Assembly (NCBI GenBank): GCA_035693025.1
Contig: DASSHI010000040.1
Location: 1-64,000 of the forward strand
Reading direction: 5' to 3'
DNA: 64,000 nt
Origin: VRUE01 sp035693025
Lineage (GTDB): Bacteria > Actinomycetota > Thermoleophilia > Solirubrobacterales > 70-9
Below, piece by piece: positions 1 to 7,566 of this stretch. Both the position numbers and the translations under genes were made by a program. The notes under the pieces were generated by a model. That model was not told the DNA's origin and made no database searches. It saw only the letters and a list, made by a program, of their open reading frames with translations. Every line of letters begins with the position of its first letter. Positions within the stretch are counted from its first letter, which is position 1.

Positions 1-603
1 GTCGACCTCAAGGACGCCGACGGCAACCGGACCCCCGGGTTCACCGTCTCGCGGACGCTCGAGAAGCTCGGGATGCACGCCTCCGACACCGCCGAGCTGA
101 TCTTTGAGGACGTCCGCGTGCCGGCCGAGAACCTGATCGGCCAGGAGGGCAAGGGCTTCTACCACATCTCCTGGGAGCTCCAGGGCGAGCGGCTGGTCGG
201 CGCCATCGGCTGCGTCGCCGGCGCCGAGCGGGTCTTCGAGAAGACCCTCGAGTACGCCACCGAGCGACAGGCGTTCGGCCGCCCGATCGGCAAGTTCCAG
301 GCGATCCGCCACAAGTTCGCCGAGATGGCGACCAAGACCGAGGCGGCGAAGCAGTTCACCTACGCCACGGCCTGGCGCTTCGCCAACGGCGAGTACCCGG
401 TGCGGGAGATCACGATGGCCAAGCTCTTCGCCTCCCGCGTCGGCTGCGAGGTCGCCGACGAGTGCATCCAGATCCTCGGCGGCTACGGCTATATGAAGGA
501 GTACGAGATCGAGCGCGCCTACCGCGACGTCCGCCTCAACCGGATCGGCGCCGGCACCGACGAGGTCATGCTCGACGTGATCGGCCGCAGCTACGGCCTG
601 TAG
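1..603 (+). CDS. Acyl-CoA dehydrogenase, C-terminal part (cut by window edge)
   Basis: The frame is open from base 1, so the N-terminus lies outside the window and 200 residues are visible. They cover the last part of the beta-barrel domain and the whole C-terminal helical domain of a flavin acyl-CoA dehydrogenase, which oxidises acyl-CoA to 2-enoyl-CoA and passes electrons to ETF. Family marks are AFGRPIGKFQAIRH, ILGGYGYMKEYEIER and the ending GAGTDEVM. The usual catalytic Glu before GT near the C-terminus is Gly here; a Glu in QGERLVGAIG sits where isovaleryl- and long-chain-type enzymes carry their base (family knowledge). It closely resembles the complete dehydrogenase at 900-2078. The substrate cannot be told. 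Confidence 0.93.
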   Translation, partial: VDLKDADGNRTPGFTVSRTLEKLGMHASDTAELIFEDVRVPAENLIGQEGKGFYHISWELQGERLVGAIGCVAGAERVFEKTLEYATERQAFGRPIGKFQAIRHKFAEMATKTEAAKQFTYATAWRFANGEYPVREITMAKLFASRVGCEVADECIQILGGYGYMKEYEIERAYRDVRLNRIGAGTDEVMLDVIGRSYGL

Positions 604-641
604 GACAGGCGTACATGCTCCCCGGTCGTTGGGTTTGAAAG

Positions 642-821
642 TCAGGTATTGGTGACGATGACCGTGGCGATGGTTGCGATGATCCCGAGCATCGTCGTGC
701 CCCAGAGTTGGAACATGAGGATTCGCAGGTCACGAATGTCTCGATCGATCCGATCGAGGGTCCTATCCAGGCCATCGAATCTGTCGGTGAGCCGCTCGTC
801 AGTCCACATCGTTCGCTCCAT
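642..821 (-). CDS. Small coiled-coil / single-pass membrane protein (59 aa)
   Basis: I do not recognise a named family. The 59-residue protein starts MERTMWTDERLTDRFDG, runs through a charged amphipathic stretch with repeated (L/I)DR triplets at about residues 14-33, and ends in a hydrophobic helix (about residues 34-57). This is the same plan as the 108-residue protein at 9234-9560: a short helical rod on the cytoplasmic side of a C-terminal anchor. It sits antisense in the gap between two acyl-CoA dehydrogenase genes. No good ribosome binding site is visible, so the start (or the second Met at codon 5) is uncertain. Composition and the resemblance to 9234-9560 are the main support. Confidence 0.55.
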   Translation of the reverse strand: MERTMWTDERLTDRFDGLDRTLDRIDRDIRDLRILMFQLWGTTMLGIIATIATVIVTNT

Positions 822-840
822 GACAACGACGCTAAGGGGC

Positions 841-868
841 GCAGACGCGCATGTGACGCGTTGTCTGC
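841..868. promoter_or_regulatory. Imperfect palindrome upstream of acyl-CoA dehydrogenase (candidate operator)
   Basis: GCAGAC at the left end is matched by GTCTGC at the right, and the core ACGCG-N7-CGCGT (845-861) is a perfect inverted repeat. It lies 31-59 bases before the ATG of the 900-2078 gene, a usual place for a TetR-type fatty-acid regulator site. The regulator is unknown and no clear -10/-35 pair is visible. Confidence 0.3.
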
Positions 869-899
869 AAAAAGAGTGTAACGCCTTCGCGATCGAACG

Positions 900-2078
900 A
901 TGACCGTCGTCAAGGACAGCGGGGCTCGCGCCACCCTCCCGCCGTTCGGCACAGAGCACGAGGAGCTGCGTGAGACCGTCAGCCGCTTCGTCAAGAAGGA
1001 GATCGCGCCCAACGTCGACGAGTGGGAGGCGGCGCGTGAATTCCCCCGCGACCTCTACAAGCGCTGCGCCGAGCTCGGCTTCCTCGGGCTGAAGTTCCCG
1101 GAGGCCTACGGCGGCCAGGGCGGCACCCATCTGCACGACGCGATCTGGGTCGAGGAGCTGGCCCGCTCCGGGGGCTCGGGCGGCGTCGCCGCCGGGCTCA
1201 ATGCCCACACCTCGATCGCGATGCCGCCGATCTTCAACTTCGGCACCGAGGAGCAGAAGCAGCGCTGGCTCGTGCCGGGGATCGCGGGCAAGAAGATCGG
1301 CGCGCTGGGGATCACCGAGCCTGGTGCGGGCTCCGACGTCGCCGGCATCTCGACCTTCGCCGAGCGGGTCGACGGCGGCTACGTCGTCAACGGCTCGAAG
1401 ACCTTCATCACCAACGGCGTCCGCGCCGACTTCCTCGTCTGCGCCTGCAAGACGACCCGGGAGGGCGGCCACCACGGCATCTCCTTCCTCGTGCTCGAGC
1501 GCGAGATGCCCGGCTACGAGGTCGCGCAGAAGCTGGAGAAGATGGGCTGGCACTCCTCCGACACCGGAGAGCTGGCCTTCACCGACGTCGAGGTGCCCGA
1601 GGAGAACCTGCTCGGCGAGGAGAACGAGGGCTTCAAATTGATCATGTTCAACTTCGCCTGGGAGCGGCTGCTGATGGCGATCGGCGCGGTCGGCGCGATG
1701 CAGCGCCTGATCGAGCGCACCGTCGAGTACGCCCTCGACCGCGAAGCCTTCGGCCGCCCGATCGGCAAGTTCCAGGCGATCCGCCACCACGTCGCCGAGA
1801 TGGCGACCAAGGCCGAAGCCTCCCGCGCCCTCACCTACAACGCCCTGCGCCTCTTCCATGAAGGCCACGACTGCATCAAGGACGTGACCATGGCCAAGCT
1901 GGTCACCCAGCGTGCCGTCCTGGAGATAGCCGACCAGTCCCTGCAGATCCATGGCGGTTACGGCTACATGCGCGAGTACGGCATCGAGCGCGCCGTCCGC
2001 GACGCCCGCCTCGGCCCGATCGGCGGCGGCACCGACGAGGTGATGAAGGAGATCCTCGGCAAATTGATCGGGCTGTGA
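900..2078 (+). CDS. Acyl-CoA dehydrogenase
   Basis: Complete 392-residue FAD-dependent acyl-CoA dehydrogenase, the usual family length. An N-terminal helical domain (to about residue 120) is followed by the beta domain with the flavin-binding stretch ITEPGAGSDVAG (about 140-151) and FITNG, then the C-terminal helical domain with AFGRPIGKFQAIRHH and IHGGYGYMREYGIER. The C-terminal position that often holds the catalytic Glu is Gly (GGGTDEV), while Glu in AWERLLMAIG matches the base position of isovaleryl/long-chain-type enzymes, so the protein is probably active. It follows the similar gene at 1-603, with a small antisense gene between them. Likely role: beta-oxidation or branched-chain acyl-CoA breakdown in the cytosol. 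Substrate unknown. Confidence 0.95.
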   Translation: MTVVKDSGARATLPPFGTEHEELRETVSRFVKKEIAPNVDEWEAAREFPRDLYKRCAELGFLGLKFPEAYGGQGGTHLHDAIWVEELARSGGSGGVAAGLNAHTSIAMPPIFNFGTEEQKQRWLVPGIAGKKIGALGITEPGAGSDVAGISTFAERVDGGYVVNGSKTFITNGVRADFLVCACKTTREGGHHGISFLVLEREMPGYEVAQKLEKMGWHSSDTGELAFTDVEVPEENLLGEENEGFKLIMFNFAWERLLMAIGAVGAMQRLIERTVEYALDREAFGRPIGKFQAIRHHVAEMATKAEASRALTYNALRLFHEGHDCIKDVTMAKLVTQRAVLEIADQSLQIHGGYGYMREYGIERAVRDARLGPIGGGTDEVMKEILGKLIGL

Positions 2079-2085
2079 GCGGCGG

Positions 2086-2511
2086 ATGAAGCAGCGCGTC
2101 AACGTGATCACGCTCGGCGTCTCCGACCTCGGTCGGGCGCGGCAGTTCTACGAGGCGCTCGGCTGGACGACGCGGGCGGCGGCGGATGACGACGTCGTCT
2201 TCTTCCAGGCCGGAGAGATGTTGGTCTCGCTTTGGGACCGCGACAGGCTTGCCGAAGACAGCTGCGTCGAGGACCCCGGCGGCTGGGGCGGCGTGACGCT
2301 TGCGCTCAACGTCGGCTCGCCGGATGAGGTGGACGACATCACCGAGCAGGCGCGAGCCGCCGGCGCGAGGATCGGACGCGAGCCCGCTGAGACCTTCTGG
2401 GGCGGCTACAGCTCTCTCGTCGTCGATCCCGACGACCATCCGTGGGAGATCGCCCACAACCCGCACTGGACGATCACGGCTGAGGGTGGGGTCAGGCTCG
2501 CCGGGTCCTAG
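2086..2511 (+). CDS. VOC-family (glyoxalase/bleomycin-resistance fold) protein
   Basis: 141 residues starting MKQRVNVITLGVSDLGRARQFYEALGW, the typical opening beta-alpha unit of the vicinal-oxygen-chelate fold; the second half holds FWGGYSSLVVDPDDHPWEIAHNP, the matching module with the usual DPDGxxWE motif (here DPDDHPWE). The Glu of that motif is a usual metal ligand. It starts seven bases after the dehydrogenase stop, so it is probably cotranscribed. Members range from lyases to dioxygenases and binding proteins; the substrate cannot be predicted. Confidence 0.85.
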   Translation: MKQRVNVITLGVSDLGRARQFYEALGWTTRAAADDDVVFFQAGEMLVSLWDRDRLAEDSCVEDPGGWGGVTLALNVGSPDEVDDITEQARAAGARIGREPAETFWGGYSSLVVDPDDHPWEIAHNPHWTITAEGGVRLAGS

Positions 2512-2608
2512 GCGTCGCGGGAGGCTTCGCGGAAGAGCAGGTGACGACCGAGGGCCAGGGGCGCCGGACGATGGTAGGGCGGCGCTGCGAGCGGGTAGCG
2601 TGTCGGCC

Positions 2609-3199
2609 ATGGACGAGCTCTTCGAGGGCGTCTTCCACTGGAAGGCAATGCACCCCGGCATCCACGCCGAGGTCGACTGTCATTTCGTCGCCGGCTCGGG
2701 CACGGCGGTCGACCCGCTGCTGCCGGAGGGGGGCATCGAGTGGTTCGACGGGCGCGAAGTCGAGCGGGTCGTCCTCTCCAACCGCCACCACCTGCGCGAC
2801 GCCGCGCAGATCGCCGAGCGCTTCGACTGCCCAATCCTCTGCCACGAGGCGGGCCTGCACGAGTTCGAGGACGGACCGGCGGTCGACGGCTTCGCCTTCG
2901 GCGAGCGCATCGCCTCCGATGTGGTCGCCCTCGAGATGGACTCGATCTGCCCGGAGGACACGGTGCTGCGGATCGAATCCGGCGGCGGCGCCCTGCTCTT
3001 CGCCGACAGCGTGATGAACCACGGCGGGCTGGGCTTCGTCTCCGACCAGCACCTCGGCGATGATCCGGAGGCGATCAAGCACAAGATCCGCGCCCATTGC
3101 TCGGCCCTGCTGGAAGAGGATTTCGAGCACCTCCTCTTCGCCCATGGCGAGCCACTATTAGGCGACGGGCCCGCCGCCCTCCGCGAGCTCGCCAAGGTT
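2609..3199 (+). CDS. Metallo-beta-lactamase-fold-like protein (no stop codon of its own)
   Basis: About 197 residues from ATG at 2609 (GTG 2600 is an in-frame alternative) look like a degenerate metallo-beta-lactamase-fold domain, including VVLSNRHHLRDAAQIAERF where active enzymes carry HxHxDH, and a late LLFAHGEPLL. Two of the usual metal ligands are missing, so hydrolase activity is doubtful. The domain should end near 3199, but the frame has no stop there: it stays open through the whole amidase gene, out of frame, and into the acetyltransferase frame, ending at 4663. The end given is therefore where the domain appears to finish. A one-base deletion near the end (real or an assembly error) would restore a TGA at 3199-3201. 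Confidence 0.55.
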
Positions 3200-3878
3200 G
3201 ATCTCGAACCTGGCGAAGACAGCCGGGGTCCTGCCGCTGCTGCTCGCCGTGGCTGCGTTCCCGGCCGCGTCGGCTTCGGAGACCGCGTCTACGCAACAGC
3301 TCCGTCCCCAGATCACCCGCTGGCCGATCCCCTTCGGGCCGAAGCGCAAGCGGCAGATGGCCGCTTACTCCGAGCGGCACTACGGCGAACGCACCTGGCG
3401 GCTGCGCCATCCCCACGTGATCGTCGAGCACGTCTCCGAGACGAGCAGCGCCGCCGCCGTCTACAACACCTTCGCGCCCGACGTCTCCGACCCGGAGCTG
3501 CACGAGCTTCCAAACGTCTGCTCCCACTTCGTCGTCTCCGCGTCGGGGAGGATCTTCCAGCTGGTCAACCTGCGCACGCGCTGCCGCCACACGGTCGGTC
3601 TCAACTGGACCGCGATCGGGATCGAGCACGCCGGCTACACCGACGGAGACGTGCTCGGCAACCGCGCTCAGCTGAACGCCTCGCTGGCACTGACGCACTA
3701 CCTGCAGTGCCGCTTCCGGATCCGCCTGCGCAACGTGATCGGCCACGCCGAGAGCCTCAGCTCCCCCTACCATCGAGAGCGTGTCCCCAGCCTGCGCCAC
3801 CAGACCCACAGCGACTGGCAGCACAGCTCGATGCGGATCTATCGCCACAAGCTGAGCAAGCTCGGCCCATGCCCATGA
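3198..3878 (+). CDS. Secreted N-acetylmuramoyl-L-alanine amidase-like protein (Amidase_2)
   Basis: 226 residues from a TTG start (AAGG lies just upstream). The N-terminus has a signal peptide, with the hydrophobic run GVLPLLLAVAAFPAASAS at about residues 10-27 and an AxA-type cleavage site, so it acts outside the membrane. The body matches the zinc amidase_2/PGRP fold: HVIVEHVSETS, the core TAIGIEHAGY, NVIGHAES and the late HSDW, which supply the usual His ligands. Expected reaction: cleavage of the MurNAc-L-Ala bond of peptidoglycan. It begins inside the open frame of the preceding domain and ends overlapping the next gene (ATGA at 3875-3878), so the three are probably expressed together. 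Confidence 0.8.
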   Translation: MISNLAKTAGVLPLLLAVAAFPAASASETASTQQLRPQITRWPIPFGPKRKRQMAAYSERHYGERTWRLRHPHVIVEHVSETSSAAAVYNTFAPDVSDPELHELPNVCSHFVVSASGRIFQLVNLRTRCRHTVGLNWTAIGIEHAGYTDGDVLGNRAQLNASLALTHYLQCRFRIRLRNVIGHAESLSSPYHRERVPSLRHQTHSDWQHSSMRIYRHKLSKLGPCP

Positions 3879-4663
3879 TCGACGGCGCCGCTCACCTTAA
3901 TCTGGTCGACAGCTCGCGACAGCTGTTCGAGCTCGACCCCGGCGCGGAGATCGACGACGGCGACGGCTGGGTGTTCGGCGCGGGCCGCTCCTCTCATCCT
4001 GTCATCTCGAATGCCGCCTTCCGCGTCGACGACGCGCTCGACCCAGCCGAGCTGATCGCGCGGGCGCGCGACTTCTTCCGCGTTCGCGAGCGCGGCTTCA
4101 CCGTCTGGGCCCGAACGATCCCGGCGGATCGGGACCTGGTCGAGGCCGCCGCTGCCGCCGGCCTGGAGGAGGTCTATGCGATGCCCGAGATGGTGCTCGA
4201 CAGGAGGGCCGAAGAGCGTCCTCCCGGCGCGGGCGTCGAGCTGCGGCGGATCGCGTCCGCCACCGAGGCCGGAGAGTATTGGCAGGTGGCCGCCGCCGCC
4301 TACGCAAGCCTCGGCTTCCCGCCGGAGATCTTCGCCTTCTATGAGCGCCATGACGGCCTCCTCGCCAACAACACTGCGACCTTCCTCGCCCATCTCGACG
4401 GCCGCCCGGCGGCGATCGCGATGACCATCGTCACCCGCGGGATCGCCGGCATCTACTGGGTCGGCGCCATCGAGGAGGCACGTGGGCGGGGGCTCGGATG
4501 GACGCTGACCGCGACCGCGGTGAACGCCGGCTTCGACCTCGGCGCCGAAGTCGCCTCGCTACAGGCCTCCTCGATGGGCAAGCCGGTCTACGAGCGCATG
4601 GGATTCGAGACGATCTTCGACTACCGACTGCTCCTCTGCCCAGCCCCGGAGGAAGGTCGGTGA
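3869..4663 (+). CDS. GNAT-family N-acetyltransferase
   Basis: 264 residues. The C-terminal half carries the acetyl-CoA binding fold: AAIAMTIVTRGIAGIYWVGA (beta4), then EARGRGLGWTLTATAV, a good match to the Q/RxxGxG/A motif A, and YERMGFETIFDYRL near the end, typical of GNAT enzymes. The N-terminal half resembles the degenerate second GNAT repeat seen in many actinobacterial acetyltransferases. Start is ATG 3869 or, equally likely, ATG 3875, which overlaps the amidase stop. The frame is open upstream as far as the preceding lactamase-fold domain, but the stretch between reads as Arg/Pro-rich nonsense, so a real three-part fusion is unlikely. Substrate unknown. Confidence 0.85.
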   Translation: MPMIDGAAHLNLVDSSRQLFELDPGAEIDDGDGWVFGAGRSSHPVISNAAFRVDDALDPAELIARARDFFRVRERGFTVWARTIPADRDLVEAAAAAGLEEVYAMPEMVLDRRAEERPPGAGVELRRIASATEAGEYWQVAAAAYASLGFPPEIFAFYERHDGLLANNTATFLAHLDGRPAAIAMTIVTRGIAGIYWVGAIEEARGRGLGWTLTATAVNAGFDLGAEVASLQASSMGKPVYERMGFETIFDYRLLLCPAPEEGR

Positions 4664-4670
4664 GGCGGCG

Positions 4671-5123
4671 ATGATCTACCTGCTGCGACACGGCGAGGCC
4701 GAGCGAGGCGGCGAAGACGACGCGGCACGGCGGCTGACGGGGAAGGGCGAGCGCCAGTCCCTGCTCGCCGGCCGGGCGCTGGCCGCCCTCGGGGCGCGGA
4801 TCGACGTCTGCCTGACCAGTCCCAAGGTGCGCGCCGCCGACACCGCCCGCCTGGCCTGCGAGGCGCTCGGACTCCAGCCCGAGACGGTCGGGGATCTCGC
4901 CGAAGGCGGCTTCGACTCCCTCGACCTCGCGGCGGGACGCGGGGTCGCGATGCTGGTCGGCCACGAGCCGGACTTCTCGAACGAGATCGCCCGCCTCACC
5001 GGGGCCAAGGCGAAGCTGCGCAAGGGCGGCCTGGCTGTCGTCGACGGCAACACCCTGCTCGCGCTGCTGAGACCCGACGAGCTGGCCGCGATAGCCGCCT
5101 CGGGAGGCCGGGCACACGGCTGA
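4671..5123 (+). CDS. sixA: SixA-type phosphohistidine phosphatase
   Basis: 150 residues of the histidine-phosphatase superfamily: the N-terminal YLLRHGEAE contains the RHG motif with the nucleophilic His, LTSPKVRAADTA supplies the second Arg, and MLVGHEPDFS the second catalytic His. Short length and lack of inserts match SixA, which removes phosphate from histidine phosphotransfer domains or other phosphohistidines. It starts seven bases after the acetyltransferase stop, so it is the likely last gene of this short operon. The physiological substrate is not visible in the sequence. Confidence 0.88.
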   Translation: MIYLLRHGEAERGGEDDAARRLTGKGERQSLLAGRALAALGARIDVCLTSPKVRAADTARLACEALGLQPETVGDLAEGGFDSLDLAAGRGVAMLVGHEPDFSNEIARLTGAKAKLRKGGLAVVDGNTLLALLRPDELAAIAASGGRAHG

Positions 5124-5126
5124 GCC

Positions 5127-5154
5127 GGCCGGACGGGGAATCGATGCCCCGGCC
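5127..5154 (+). terminator. GC-rich hairpin after sixA (weak terminator candidate)
   Basis: GGCC...GGGG pairs with CCCCGGCC across a short loop containing ATCGAT, with a bulge on the left arm. There is no T-run after it. In the rest of the 232-base gap to 5355 I see only a direct repeat GACGACTAC at 5194-5202 and 5229-5237 and a ribosome binding site for the next gene. Confidence 0.3.
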
Positions 5155-5355
5155 GCTCATGGGAGGTGAAGCAGCCGGGGCACACCTGTCGCGGACGACT
5201 ACTGGCGTTCGCAGTGTGTTGTCTATCAGACGACTACGCCCGTGCCAAATCACCTGGCCAAGCCGCTCATGTCGGACTGGCCGCTCAGCCAGGGCAGCCG
5301 CTTTCCTTGTAGCCTCCCGGCCGACTTCACGACCGATAAGGAGAACGCAAGACCG

Positions 5356-6186
5356 ATGGGACTTCTTGATGGGAAAGCGGCGATCGTCACCGGCTCCGCC
5401 CGGGGGATCGGACGCGCCACCGCGGAGCTGTTCGCCGGCGAGGGCGCCAAGGTTCTGATCAACGACCTCGACGCCGACGTGGCCGAGCAGGCCGCCGGCG
5501 AGATCGACGGCGAAACGGCCGTCCACGCCGGCGACCTGACCAAGCCCGACGCACCCGACCAGCTGGTCGCGGCCGCCGTCGACGCCTTCGGCTCGGTCGA
5601 CATCGTCGTCAACAACGCCGGCTACACCTGGGACGGGGTCGCCCACCGGATGACCGACGAGCAGTTCCAGGCGATGCTCGACATCCACACCGTCGTCCCC
5701 TTCCGCGTGGCCCGGGCGCTCGCGCCGCACTGGCGCGAGGCGGCCAAGGCCGAGAAGGGCGAGGGCACGGAGGTCTTCCGCAAGCTGATCAACGTCTCCT
5801 CGACCTCGGGCACGATGGGCAACGCCGGCCAGATCAACTACTCGGCGGCGAAGATGGCGGTCGTCGGCATGACCAAAACGCTGGCCAAGGAGTGGGGCCA
5901 GTTCAAGATCAACGTCAACGCGGTCGCCTTCGGCTTCGTCGAAACGCGGCTCACCGCCGCCAAGGAGGCGGGCGAGGAGATGACCGCCCCCGGCGGCGAG
6001 AAGATCGAGCTCGGCATCCCCGAGCAGATGCGGGCGATGGCCTCGGCGATCATCCCGCTCGGGCGTCCGGCCACCCCCGAGGAGGCCTCCGGCCCGGTCC
6101 TCTTCCTCGCCTCCCCCCTGGCCAACTACGTGCACGGCCAGGTGCTCAACGTGACCGGCGGGATGTTCGGGGGGATGTACACCTGA
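5356..6186 (+). CDS. FabG-like short-chain dehydrogenase/reductase
   Basis: 276 residues with a complete classical SDR signature: TGSARGIGRA (nucleotide-binding TGxxxGIG), DIVVNNAGY, the catalytic Ser in NVSSTSG and YSAAK (Tyr/Lys), then a long insert before the C-terminal LGRPATPEEASGPVLFLASP. The ATG at 5356 is chosen because AAGGAG lies at 5338-5343 and the protein begins MGLLDGKAAIVTG exactly as family members do; upstream in-frame Mets would add an unlikely tail. Likely a NAD(P)-dependent 3-ketoacyl or hydroxyacyl oxidoreductase linked to the acyl-CoA metabolism around it. The substrate is not determinable. Confidence 0.92.
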   Translation: MGLLDGKAAIVTGSARGIGRATAELFAGEGAKVLINDLDADVAEQAAGEIDGETAVHAGDLTKPDAPDQLVAAAVDAFGSVDIVVNNAGYTWDGVAHRMTDEQFQAMLDIHTVVPFRVARALAPHWREAAKAEKGEGTEVFRKLINVSSTSGTMGNAGQINYSAAKMAVVGMTKTLAKEWGQFKINVNAVAFGFVETRLTAAKEAGEEMTAPGGEKIELGIPEQMRAMASAIIPLGRPATPEEASGPVLFLASPLANYVHGQVLNVTGGMFGGMYT

Positions 6187-6230
6187 GCCCCGCGGCGACA
6201 GAGGGCAGGCGCCCGCCCCGCTACCTCGAC

Positions 6231-6671
6231 GTGGCGGACCGGATCTGGCCTGTCCTCGGTCGCGCCGCCGGCGTCCATACCTGGCTGTACCGGGCGAGCG
6301 GCGGGCGGATCGGGCACGACATACCCGGGGTCCGCGGCAAGATGCTGCTGCTCGACCACGTCGGGGCGAAGAGCGGCACCAGGCGCACGACGCCCCTGCT
6401 CTACGTGCCCGACGGCGAGGACGTGGTGATCGTCGCCTCCAAAGGCGGCTACCCCAAGCATCCCGCCTGGCTCCACAACCTCAAAGCCAACCCGGACACC
6501 ACGGTGCAGATCGGCAGTGAGCGCCGGTCCGTGCACGCCCGCGTGGCGACGCCAGAGGAGCGCGAGCGCCTCTGGCCCGAGGCGGTGCGTATGTACGGCG
6601 GCTATGAGGACTACGCAGCGCGCAGCAAGGGCCGCGAGATACCGCTGGTCATCCTCGAGCCGCGCGAGTAG
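6231..6671 (+). CDS. Ddn-type F420H2-dependent nitroreductase/quinone reductase family protein
   Basis: About 146 residues matching the actinobacterial deazaflavin-dependent nitroreductase family: WLYRASGGRIG, VLLL-like MLLLDHVGAKSGTRRTTPLLYV, then VIVASKGGYPKHPAWLHNLKANP, the stretch that holds F420 in Mycobacterium Ddn (family knowledge). This implies the host makes cofactor F420. Start is uncertain: GTG 6231 gives a sensible N-terminus; CTG 6183, overlapping the SDR stop and preceded by GGGGG at a good distance, would add 16 residues. It follows the SDR on the same strand and ends nine bases from the convergent SDR. Confidence 0.85.
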   Translation: MADRIWPVLGRAAGVHTWLYRASGGRIGHDIPGVRGKMLLLDHVGAKSGTRRTTPLLYVPDGEDVVIVASKGGYPKHPAWLHNLKANPDTTVQIGSERRSVHARVATPEERERLWPEAVRMYGGYEDYAARSKGREIPLVILEPRE

Positions 6672-6680
6672 CCACCGAGG

Positions 6681-7532
6681 TCACTTCGGGCGACGCTCCT
6701 CCGCAAGGGGCTCGCCCCCCTCGGCGATCGCCTCCGGCGGCCAGGGACCGGCCCAGTTGTCGCGGGCCCCGTCGATCGTGATCGTCGTGCCGGAGAAGAA
6801 GTCCCCCGCGGGCGAGGCGAGGTAGGCGACGAGCCAGGCCATCTCCTCAGCCCGCCCGGCGCGGCCGATCGGGATCGAGCGCTCGAGGTTGTCGACGACG
6901 GCCTGCGGATACTTGGTCAGCAGAGTCTCGGTGGCGAACTGGCCGGCGGCGAGGGCGCAGGTCTTGATCCCGAAGCGCGCCCACTCGACCGCCAGCGTGC
7001 GCATCATGTTCTCGACCGCCGCCCGCGCTGCGCCGGAGTGGACCATCCCCGGCATGCCGTTGTGGGGCGAGAGGGTGACGCTGAGCACCTTGCCCCCACC
7101 CTGGGGGATGAAGGCCTTGGTCGCCGCCGCGTGGGTCATCAGCCAGGTTCCCTCGACGTTCAGCTCGATTACGGTGCGAAAGCCTTTGGGAGTGATCGAC
7201 TCGGCCGGGGCGAGGAACTGGCCGCCGGCGTTGTTGACGAGGACGTCGAGCCGGCCGTGGCGCTCGAGCAGCCCGTCGACCAGCCGCTCCACGGCAACCT
7301 CGTCGCGGATGTCGAGCGTCTCGTGCTCGAAGGAGCCCGCGAGGTCGCTCGCAAGCTCCGCCGTCTCCACCAGCGGCTCCTCGCGACGCCCACAGCCGAC
7401 CACCGCGGCGCCGAGGCGGGCCAGCTCGAGCGCGGTCTCGCGACCGAGGCCGCTGCCGGCGCCGGAGACGAGGCAGACCTGACCCTCGAGCAGGCCCTCC
7501 CTGAAGATGCGCGAATCGCTGCTTTCACTCAT
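6681..7532 (-). CDS. Atypical short-chain dehydrogenase (2,4-dienoyl-CoA reductase-like)
   Basis: 283 residues of SDR fold with a normal cofactor half: LVSGAGSGLGRETA and DVLVNNAGGQFLAP. The active-site helix is not canonical: where YxxxK is expected the sequence reads HSGAARAAVENM, so the Tyr position is Ser and Lys is Arg. Dienoyl-CoA reductases and related peroxisomal SDRs also lack the Tyr at this place, so an acyl-CoA reductase role fits better than a dead enzyme, but this is inference. ATG 7532 starts MSESSDSRIFREG, 34 bases from the divergent lactonase-like gene. Confidence 0.85.
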   Translation of the reverse strand: MSESSDSRIFREGLLEGQVCLVSGAGSGLGRETALELARLGAAVVGCGRREEPLVETAELASDLAGSFEHETLDIRDEVAVERLVDGLLERHGRLDVLVNNAGGQFLAPAESITPKGFRTVIELNVEGTWLMTHAAATKAFIPQGGGKVLSVTLSPHNGMPGMVHSGAARAAVENMMRTLAVEWARFGIKTCALAAGQFATETLLTKYPQAVVDNLERSIPIGRAGRAEEMAWLVAYLASPAGDFFSGTTITIDGARDNWAGPWPPEAIAEGGEPLAEERRPK

Positions 7533-7566
7533 CGGCACCACCCTATAGGCGACCGAAACGCGGGTA

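Noticed and set aside
642..2111. A 489-codon minus-strand open frame opposite the acyl-CoA dehydrogenase
   Set aside because: Its upper part is the antisense shadow of a well-conserved enzyme and reads as low-complexity; only the last 59 codons look like a real small gene.
5144..5458. Small open frame in the gap before the SDR gene
   Set aside because: Arg/Ser/Pro-rich shadow, no ribosome site, and it overlaps the start of a well-supported gene.
6183..6230. CTG start for the Ddn-like gene
   Set aside because: GGGGG lies at a fitting distance and it overlaps the SDR stop, but CTG is rare and GTG 6231 gives a normal N-terminus; left as an alternative.
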